NCBI GenBank assembly: GCA_022712735.1
Contig: JAFLKA010000125.1
Span: 1-5,915, forward strand
Reading direction: 5' to 3'
Length of the DNA stretch: 5,915 nt
From: Marinosulfonomonas sp.
GTDB lineage: Bacteria; Pseudomonadota; Alphaproteobacteria; Rhodobacterales; Rhodobacteraceae
Numbering within the stretch: position 1 is the first letter of the stretch; each line of letters starts with the position of its first letter. The notes under the pieces are model-generated. The model worked only from the letters and a program-made list of their open reading frames with translations. It ran no database searches and was not told where the DNA came from. Positions 1 to 4,736 of this stretch are shown in pieces. The translations under genes were made by a program, and so were the position numbers.

Positions 1-12
1 GGTTTGTTACAA

Positions 13-918
13 ATGCACCTGGAATTGCGCCACCTGCGCACCATAAAAGCGATCCACGAGGCGGGCGGTTTGGCGCGGGCAGCGGATATGATGAACATCA
101 CCCAATCGGCGTTAAGTCACCAGATCAAGGGGCTGGAGGTGCAAACGCAGGTCGAGTTGTTTGTGCGTCGTTCCAAGCCGTTACGCCTGTCTGCCGCCGG
201 AATGCGGTTGCTGGTTCTGGCCGAGAAGGTGCTGCCGGAAATTGATGCTATTCAGGATGATTTCGCCGGTCTGAATGCAGGGCGCGCGGGCCGGTTGCAT
301 ATCGCAATCGAATGTCACGCCTGTTTCGAGTGGCTGTTTCCGGTGCTTGAGGAATTCCGCAAGGCCTGGCCGGATGTGGATGTGGATATACGGGCGGGCC
401 TGTCGTTTGACGCTTTAACGGCGCTGCAAAAGGAGCAGGTCGATCTGGTGATTTCATCCGATCCCGAGGAATTGGACGATGTCGAATTTGTGCCGCTGTT
501 TGATTACGAGCCGGTGTTTGTGGCCGCCGCCAAAAACCCGTTGGCGCAAAAGCCCTATATCGAGGCGGCGGATTTCAAGGGCCAGACGTTGATTGTCTAT
601 CCGGTGGAGCGCAGCAAGCTGGATGCGTTCACCGAATTGCTGGGACCGGCCAAGGTGGAGCCTGCGGCCATTCGCAAGGTCGAGCTGACGGCGGTGATCC
701 TGCTGCTGGTGGCCTCGAACCGCGGGGTGGCGGTGTTGCCCGACTGGGTGGTGCGCGAGGTGAAGTATAATTCGGATTACGTGACGCGGCCCCTAACCAA
801 GGGCGGTTTGACGCGGCGGCTGTTTGCGGCGGTGCGCGAAGATGACGTGGCCAAGCCCTATATGGCGCATTTCATGCGGCTGGGGCGCAAAATTCCGATG
901 AAAATGCAGGGCAGTTAG
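13..918 (+). CDS. metR: MetR-like LysR-family transcriptional regulator of methionine biosynthesis
   Basis: LysR-type DNA-binding regulator of 301 residues. Residues 1-60 form the winged helix-turn-helix; the stretch around residues 19-42 (ARAADMMNITQSALSHQ) is the recognition region. Residues about 93-290 are the periplasmic-binding-like effector domain. The segment IAIECHACFEWL (residues 97-108) closely matches Escherichia coli MetR as I remember it (IAIECHSCIQWL), as do the FVRRSKPLR and YPVERSKLD stretches, which separates it from generic LysR proteins. MetR uses homocysteine as co-effector and activates genes such as metE; that role here is by homology. I chose ATG 13 because it gives an N-terminus (MHLELRHLRTI) lining up with E. 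coli MetR. An in-frame TTG at 4 is possible, and the Shine-Dalgarno region is mostly outside the window. Its promoter and any divergent target gene are not visible. The downstream suhB-like gene has its own promoter, so the two need not be an operon. Confidence 0.9.
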   Translation: MHLELRHLRTIKAIHEAGGLARAADMMNITQSALSHQIKGLEVQTQVELFVRRSKPLRLSAAGMRLLVLAEKVLPEIDAIQDDFAGLNAGRAGRLHIAIECHACFEWLFPVLEEFRKAWPDVDVDIRAGLSFDALTALQKEQVDLVISSDPEELDDVEFVPLFDYEPVFVAAAKNPLAQKPYIEAADFKGQTLIVYPVERSKLDAFTELLGPAKVEPAAIRKVELTAVILLLVASNRGVAVLPDWVVREVKYNSDYVTRPLTKGGLTRRLFAAVREDDVAKPYMAHFMRLGRKIPMKMQGS

Positions 919-931
919 CGGTTTTGTGGCC

Positions 932-960
932 TTGGCATCCCCGTAACATCGTCGTATATG
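932..960 (+). promoter_or_regulatory. Candidate sigma-70 promoter for the suhB-like gene
   Basis: TTGGCA at 932-937 (five of six matches to the -35 consensus) is followed after exactly 17 bases by TATATG at 955-960 (four of six matches to the -10). Transcription would start near 967, leaving a short leader that contains the Shine-Dalgarno AAAGGAG at 976-982 and then ATG 991. The geometry is good and the site lies in the only gap between metR and the suhB-like gene. No experimental support. Confidence 0.5.
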
Positions 961-990
961 CCAACGCTTGATCCTAAAGGAGTCTGACCG

Positions 991-1779
991 ATGGCAATGA
1001 GCGCCAACCTGAACCTGATGATAAAAGCTGCGCGTTTGGCGGGGCGGTCCCTGTCAAAAGATTTCCGCGAAGTGGAAAACCTGCAGGTGTCGATGAAGGG
1101 CGCTGGCGATTTTGTCTCCAAAGCCGATATTACCGCCGAGGAAATCATCCGCGAGGAACTGATGGGCGCGCGCCCGACCTATGGCTGGGTTGGCGAGGAA
1201 TTCGATGCGGTGGATGGCGAAGACCCGACGCGGCGCTGGATTGTCGATCCGCTGGATGGCACCACGAATTTTCTGCACGGGATGCCGCATTGGGCGGTGT
1301 CGATCGCGCTGGAGCACAAGGACGAGGTGGTTGCCGGTGTGGTGTATGACCCGACCAAGGACGAGATGTTCTTTGCTGAAAAAGGCCAGGGCGCGTGGTT
1401 GAACGAAAGCCGGTTGCGGGTTTCGGGGCGCAAGCGCTTGATCGATTGCGTATTTGCCACGGGTTTGCCGTTTGCCGGTAGTGCGGATTTGCCAGCAACA
1501 TTGCAGGATCTGGCACGGATTTTGCCGACCTGTTCCGGTGTGCGGCGTTGGGGGGCTGCGGCGCTGGATTTGACCTATGTGGCCGCTGGACGCTATGACG
1601 GGTTTTGGGAACGCAGCCTGCATTCATGGGATATGGCCGCCGGTGTGGTGATCGTGCGCGAGGCGGGTGGTTTGATTGAGCCGCTGGCCAAGGGCGGTGA
1701 TATACTGGCCGATGGCGACGTGATTTGCGCCAACGAGCCGATCTTTGATAAGTTCAGCAAGATTATCCGCGACGCCTAG
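991..1779 (+). CDS. suhB: Inositol monophosphatase family protein (SuhB-like)
   Basis: Mg2+-dependent phosphatase of the inositol monophosphatase family, 262 residues, the usual full length. It should hydrolyse myo-inositol phosphates or related sugar or nucleotide phosphates in the cytoplasm. The visible metal and catalytic set is complete: Lys36 and Asp46 in MKGAGDFVSKAD, Glu70 in GEE, Asp86 and Asp89 in WIVDPLDGTTNFLHG (the first family signature), and Asp214 in WDMAAGVVIVREAGG (the second). Start ATG 991 follows a strong Shine-Dalgarno, AAAGGAG at 976-982, with 8 bases of spacing. In enterobacteria SuhB also takes part in rRNA transcription antitermination; whether that holds here cannot be told from the sequence. 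The true substrate is unknown: the family also includes CysQ-type and histidinol-phosphate phosphatases, but the overall pattern fits SuhB best. The stop codon overlaps the stop of the convergent transporter gene. Confidence 0.92.
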   Translation: MAMSANLNLMIKAARLAGRSLSKDFREVENLQVSMKGAGDFVSKADITAEEIIREELMGARPTYGWVGEEFDAVDGEDPTRRWIVDPLDGTTNFLHGMPHWAVSIALEHKDEVVAGVVYDPTKDEMFFAEKGQGAWLNESRLRVSGRKRLIDCVFATGLPFAGSADLPATLQDLARILPTCSGVRRWGAAALDLTYVAAGRYDGFWERSLHSWDMAAGVVIVREAGGLIEPLAKGGDILADGDVICANEPIFDKFSKIIRDA

Positions 1780-2690
1780 CCCTGCATTAGGTAAATCAAC
1801 ACCGGAAACGCCACCACTGTGACCACCAACTGCCAGTTCAGGATGATGGCATAGAGTTCGGCATCGCCGCCCATTTGCCGCGCGATGATATAGCCGTTGG
1901 TCGCCGTCGGGGAGGCCACCACCAGCATGGCGCAAACGGTTTGCATCTGGTCCAGCCCGAATGCCTGACCCGCAAGCATTGCCAGCAGCGGCGCGATCAC
2001 CGCCTTGATGCCAACGGTCCAGATGATCTGCCAGTTCAGATGTATTAATCGGCGCCATTCAAACCCAGCCCCGACACACAACAGCCCGATTGCCAATGCG
2101 CTGCGGCTGACCATGTCGAGGGTTTGCAGGACAGGTTCGGGCAAGGGGATGTTTGCAAGGTTGATAGTCAATCCGATGGCGCAGGCGATGATGATCGGGT
2201 TTTTGGCGATGCTGATCAGGACGCTTGAAATCCTGAACCTGCCCGAATGCAAGGCAGACAAAAGCCCGATGTTGATGATATTCAGGTAGGGCACCATGAA
2301 CGCCATTGCGATGGTCACTGTGGTCAGTCCGGCGGGGCCAAACAATTGCGCGGCAATCGGCAGGGTGATCAGGGCGTTAAAACGGGTTGTGGCCTGAAAC
2401 ATGGTTGAAAGTTGCGGGTCGGTGACGCGGGTTATCGGGCGCAGTAACAGGGTGAGGATGCCCACGGTCGAGACCGCGATCAGCATGGTCAAAACATACA
2501 GACCGCTGGATTTTAGCGATAAGTCGGATTGGGCAATCGAGCGGATGATCAACGCCGGAATCAGCACCCGAAAGCTGAGCGTTTCCAGCCCGATCCAGTT
2601 CTCGGCGCTTAGCTGACCGGTTTTGGCAATGAGCTGACCAAGCACGACCAGAAAAACCAGCGGCAGGATAACGTAGAAAACCTCGAACAT
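1776..2690 (-). CDS. AEC (auxin efflux carrier) family transporter
   Basis: Integral membrane protein of 304 residues, normal for bacterial AEC-family permeases, with about ten hydrophobic segments: roughly residues 3-24, 36-54, 62-84, 104-118, 121-146, 155-178, 190-210, 221-243, 250-270 and 280-302. The stretch with Pro261, Thr262 and Asn265 followed by GYIIARQMGG resembles the conserved late-helix motif I recall in proteobacterial AEC proteins. Family members are secondary transporters of small organic anions such as malonate or malate, or uncharacterised effluxers. The substrate cannot be assigned here and the neighbours give no hint. The start ATG (2690-2688) lies 6 bases after the stop of the GFA-family gene and has no clear Shine-Dalgarno, so translational coupling to the upstream gene is likely. 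It is the last gene of the minus-strand cluster, and its TAG stop overlaps the TAG of the suhB-like gene. Confidence 0.88.
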   Translation of the reverse strand: MFEVFYVILPLVFLVVLGQLIAKTGQLSAENWIGLETLSFRVLIPALIIRSIAQSDLSLKSSGLYVLTMLIAVSTVGILTLLLRPITRVTDPQLSTMFQATTRFNALITLPIAAQLFGPAGLTTVTIAMAFMVPYLNIINIGLLSALHSGRFRISSVLISIAKNPIIIACAIGLTINLANIPLPEPVLQTLDMVSRSALAIGLLCVGAGFEWRRLIHLNWQIIWTVGIKAVIAPLLAMLAGQAFGLDQMQTVCAMLVVASPTATNGYIIARQMGGDAELYAIILNWQLVVTVVAFPVLIYLMQG

Positions 2691-2696
2691 GTCAGG

Positions 2697-3062
2697 TTAC
2701 CGGTCCGAGACGTGATTGACTCCGTCACTCCACGGCACACCCCCCAGATCGCGCGGGTTGATGCCCTCAAGACAGGCGACATTGATGCCGAATTCATTTG
2801 GGTTCGAGCGCCGCTGGTGATGGGTGTAGATGCCACAGACCGAGCAAAAATAGTGTTTCGCAGTGCCGGTGCCCCATCTATAAAGCGTCAGTTTGTCAGC
2901 ACCCTTGATGATTTTAACCCCGTCCAACGGGGCCGAAACCGCAATTGCCCCACGTCGCCGACAATAGGAACAATCACAACGCCGCGCGGTTTTCAGACTG
3001 TCACTAAGCGTGACTGCGAGTTCAACGGCGCCACAATGGCAGGTCAACCTATGCGGGCTCAT
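2697..3062 (-). CDS. GFA/CENP-V family zinc-binding protein
   Basis: Small cytoplasmic protein of 121 residues in the glutathione-dependent formaldehyde-activating enzyme (GFA)/CENP-V fold family. All the family cysteine motifs are present: C8-x-C10 in CHCGAVE, C29-x-C31-x2-C34 in CDCSYCRRRGA, and C73-x2-C76 in YFCSVCGIYTHH, so the expected zinc sites look intact. The founding member was proposed to speed the addition of formaldehyde to glutathione, but many paralogues have no proven activity. No glutathione or formaldehyde gene is nearby, so I do not assign that role. Start ATG (3062-3060) overlaps the TGA of the rhomboid gene as ATGA, with a purine-rich AAGAGA at 3068-3073 just upstream inside the rhomboid gene. 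It is very probably co-translated with the rhomboid and co-transcribed with the AEC gene 6 bases downstream. Confidence 0.9.
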   Translation of the reverse strand: MSPHRLTCHCGAVELAVTLSDSLKTARRCDCSYCRRRGAIAVSAPLDGVKIIKGADKLTLYRWGTGTAKHYFCSVCGIYTHHQRRSNPNEFGINVACLEGINPRDLGGVPWSDGVNHVSDR

Positions 3063-3805
3063 AGGCGTCTCTTTATGCGCGGGATGCGGGAGGAGGTGAG
3101 GTCATACTTCGCATCGGGATGCGGCGGCTGACCGTGGTTCCTGTTCCAGAATTCCCGACCGCCAAGACGCAACCAGATCGGCACGGCAAACAGCATTCCG
3201 GCGATAAATCCGCCCGCATGTTCCCAATAGGCAATGCCGCCGGTTTTGGCGTCAACCGCCACACCGCTGAACAACTGAATGGCAAACCAAAGGCCCAGCA
3301 TGATCCATGCCGGAACCGGGAAGATGCGGAAAAACACCACTATGATGATTAAAATGTCGATTTTCGCCTTGGGGAACAGCAGCAGATAGCCGCCCATTAC
3401 GCCCGCAATCGCGCCGGATGCACCAACCACGGGCACAGGCGAGGTCGGGTCGGTAATGATCTGGGCAAATCCTGCGGCCAGACCGACGGCAAAGTAAAAC
3501 ACCAGATAGCCGACATGGCCCAGCTGTTCCTCCATATTGTCGCCAAATATCCATAAAAACAGCATGTTACCCGCGAGGTGCATAAAGCCGCCATGCAGGA
3601 ACATCGACGAGACCATGGTGTAATAATGATCGCCGCCGTTGACCAGTTCGGGCACCATCGCCCAGTGATAGAAAAACGGATTGATCACCTGCGGGTCTTG
3701 CAGGTTCGGCCAATAGGTCAGGAACACCACAATATTCACCGCCATCAGGGCATAGGTGACATAGGGTGTTTTCAGCGACGGGTTGTGATCACGAATTGGA
3801 AACAT
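3059..3805 (-). CDS. Rhomboid family intramembrane serine protease
   Basis: Six-helix intramembrane protease of 248 residues that cleaves membrane-spanning substrates in the inner membrane. The catalytic Ser130 is in VGASGAIAG (family motif GxSG) and the partner His196 is in YWEHAGGFIAG of the last core helix. His76 and Asn80 in FMHLAGNMLFLWIFGDN form the usual oxyanion-side motif in helix 2. The protein therefore looks catalytically competent. The tail after about residue 215 is polar and basic, ending in IKRRL, probably cytoplasmic. Start choice: ATG 3805 gives MFPIRDHNPS, an N-terminus I recall from alphaproteobacterial rhomboids. An in-frame TTG at 3841 would add 12 residues. Neither has a visible Shine-Dalgarno, so the start is the weakest part of the call. 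It is first in the minus-strand cluster, overlapping the GFA gene by 4 bases. Substrates are unknown. Confidence 0.9.
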   Translation of the reverse strand: MFPIRDHNPSLKTPYVTYALMAVNIVVFLTYWPNLQDPQVINPFFYHWAMVPELVNGGDHYYTMVSSMFLHGGFMHLAGNMLFLWIFGDNMEEQLGHVGYLVFYFAVGLAAGFAQIITDPTSPVPVVGASGAIAGVMGGYLLLFPKAKIDILIIIVVFFRIFPVPAWIMLGLWFAIQLFSGVAVDAKTGGIAYWEHAGGFIAGMLFAVPIWLRLGGREFWNRNHGQPPHPDAKYDLTSSRIPRIKRRL

Positions 3806-3828
3806 ATCAATGAGGGTCGCCGATGCGC

Positions 3829-3858
3829 TGGGCAGGGTCAAGGGTGCGCAGGTATAAT
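3829..3858 (+). promoter_or_regulatory. Candidate promoter for the DUF3047-like gene
   Basis: A perfect -10 hexamer, TATAAT at 3853-3858, is preceded after 18 bases by TGGGCA at 3829-3834 (four of six matches to the -35). Transcription would begin near 3865 and give a leader of about 100 bases that includes the inverted repeat at 3889-3908. The -35 is only fair. The site lies just upstream of the preferred rhomboid start and would lie partly within coding sequence if the rhomboid began at TTG 3841. Confidence 0.35.
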
Positions 3859-3888
3859 CTGTTTACAGCTGCTATGACGCAGAATTGA

Positions 3889-3908
3889 TTGGTCTGTCGG
3901 CGGACCAA
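3889..3908. promoter_or_regulatory. Inverted repeat in the divergent intergenic region, possible operator or leader hairpin
   Basis: The arms TTGGTC (3889-3894) and GACCAA (3903-3908) are perfect inverted repeats separated by 8 bases. In RNA read on the plus strand the stem extends by a U-G and a G-C pair to eight pairs closed by the four-base loop UCGG. No T-run follows on either side, so it is not an intrinsic terminator. It could be a dimeric repressor site (the 20-base length suits TetR- or GntR-type proteins) or a structured 5' leader for the exported-protein gene. The assignment is inference. Confidence 0.4.
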
Positions 3909-3949
3909 GCGTTTATGACGGGCGGAATTAAACAGTTTTTGTATTATAT

Positions 3950-3955
3950 AGGTGG
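3950..3955 (+). promoter_or_regulatory. Shine-Dalgarno site that fixes the DUF3047-like start
   Basis: AGGTGG lies 8 bases before ATG 3964 and differs from the ideal AGGAGG by one base. The alternative in-frame GTG at 3952 lies inside this site and has no ribosome binding sequence of its own, so ATG 3964 is preferred. A second in-frame ATG at 3976 would leave the signal peptide without most of its N-region. Confidence 0.6.
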
Positions 3956-3963
3956 TCATCCAG

Positions 3964-4623
3964 ATGAATAAATCCATGTTACGGACTTTCGCAGCGGTTG
4001 CAATTTCGGCGTCCCTTACTGGGGTTCAAGCCGAGGCCGAAACCCTGAAATTTGATAACAGCTGGACCGAGCAGGGCTTCTTGCGCCTGTGGACCAATGA
4101 TTATGATTTGGCAGGCCGCCAGTTAAAGGTGACATCGGATGGCACGGTTTCGCTGCTGTATCGCTCGGTCCCGAAATCCGCATGGAATTCCAAGATGGCG
4201 TCATGGGGCTGGTCTGTGGCGCAATCTGTCGTGGCGACGGATTTGACCCGCAAAGGAGGGGATGACCGCAATCTGGCGATTTATTTCATCTTTATGGATC
4301 AGGCCTCGGCTGAAAAGCTGTCGGGGGCATCGGCGCGTCGGGTGTTGAAAAATGCCAGCACCCGTGCGCTGGTTTATGTTTGGGGCGGGGAATATCCGCG
4401 CGGCAAAATCTTGCACAGCCCGTATGGGCGGAACCAGTTGAAAACGGTGATCAGCCGCGCGGCGGGCAAGGGCTCGTTTTCCGAAAACGTTGATCTGGCG
4501 GTGGATTTCCAGCGGGCCTTTGGCAAGATGGCAGGTGTGCTGGTCGGCGTTGGAATATCGGCTGACAGCGATGATACCGACGGGATGATCAGTGCTGTTG
4601 TGAAGGATTTGAAGGTCTTCTAA
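3964..4623 (+). CDS. Exported DUF3047-like protein of unknown function
   Basis: Protein of 219 residues with a Sec-type signal peptide: Lys3 and Arg7, a hydrophobic core about 8-20, and small residues suited to cleavage after Ala23 or Ala25 (VQA-EAE). The mature protein, about 195 residues, should be periplasmic or released. I assign it to DUF3047 by recalled pattern: TDLTRKGGDDRNLAIYFIF (residues 92-110), YVWGG (138-142), VDLAVDFQRAFG (176-187) and ISADSDDTDG (198-207). The acidic DSDDTD and GGDD stretches could bind metal or sugar, but nothing shows that directly. No cysteine follows the signal region, so it is not a lipoprotein and has no disulfides. The gene stands alone: divergent from the rhomboid gene and convergent with putA, with its own candidate promoter and leader. 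The biochemical role is unknown for the family as far as I know. Confidence 0.85.
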   Translation: MNKSMLRTFAAVAISASLTGVQAEAETLKFDNSWTEQGFLRLWTNDYDLAGRQLKVTSDGTVSLLYRSVPKSAWNSKMASWGWSVAQSVVATDLTRKGGDDRNLAIYFIFMDQASAEKLSGASARRVLKNASTRALVYVWGGEYPRGKILHSPYGRNQLKTVISRAAGKGSFSENVDLAVDFQRAFGKMAGVLVGVGISADSDDTDGMISAVVKDLKVF

Positions 4624-4653
4624 GGCACCCCTTTTCAGTTTCTTCTTGCTTCT

Positions 4654-4677
4654 AAATACCTGCGCCGCAGGCATTTT
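4654..4677. terminator. Short two-way stem-loop between convergent genes
   Basis: CCTGC (4659-4663) pairs with GCAGG (4667-4671) around a GCC loop. It is flanked by AAAT (4654-4657) and ATTT (4673-4676), which can extend the pairing past one mismatch. Read on plus the stem is followed by CATTTT; read on minus by TATTTA. This near-symmetry fits a bidirectional terminator for the DUF3047-like gene and putA, although the T-runs are short. Confidence 0.5.
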
Positions 4678-4678
4678 G

Positions 4679-4706
4679 CGCTTTGGCCCGCAGGGACAAA
4701 GCGTTT
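4679..4706 (+). terminator. Second stem-loop, possible terminator on plus
   Basis: CGCTTTG (4679-4685) pairs perfectly with CAAAGCG (4697-4703). Inside it CCC (4687-4689) pairs with GGG (4693-4695) around a GCA loop after a single G-A mismatch. Read on plus it is followed by only TTT (4704-4706), so it may be a back-up terminator or an RNA 3'-end stabilising hairpin rather than a strong terminator. Confidence 0.4.
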
Positions 4707-4735
4707 GGGGCGCCGCGCGAAGCGCGGCGCAACCC
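4707..4735. other. Very stable GC stem-loop directly after the putA stop
   Basis: A perfect 9-pair stem (GCGCCGCGC at 4710-4718 with GCGCGGCGC at 4722-4730) closes a GAA loop, read as TTC on minus. GGG (4707-4709) can also pair with CCC (4733-4735) across a two-base AA bulge. It begins 1 base past the putA stop codon. No T-run follows in either direction, so a protective 3' hairpin, a Rho-linked end or a dispersed palindromic repeat are all possible. Confidence 0.5.
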
Positions 4736-4736
4736 C

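Noticed and set aside
1054..1623. Minus-strand open frame of 189 codons inside the suhB-like gene
   Set aside because: Shadow frame opposite a complete, motif-bearing phosphatase gene. The translation, rich in Pro, Arg and His, is typical of antisense reading in GC-rich DNA.
2609..2836. Minus-strand frame bridging the GFA and AEC genes
   Set aside because: It is out of frame with both genes, which are intact and full length, so there is no evidence of a frameshift or a third gene.
3942..3947. TATTAT as a -10 box just before the DUF3047-like gene
   Set aside because: Transcription would start at or inside the Shine-Dalgarno site, removing it, and there is no -35 at proper spacing. TATAAT at 3853 is the better candidate.
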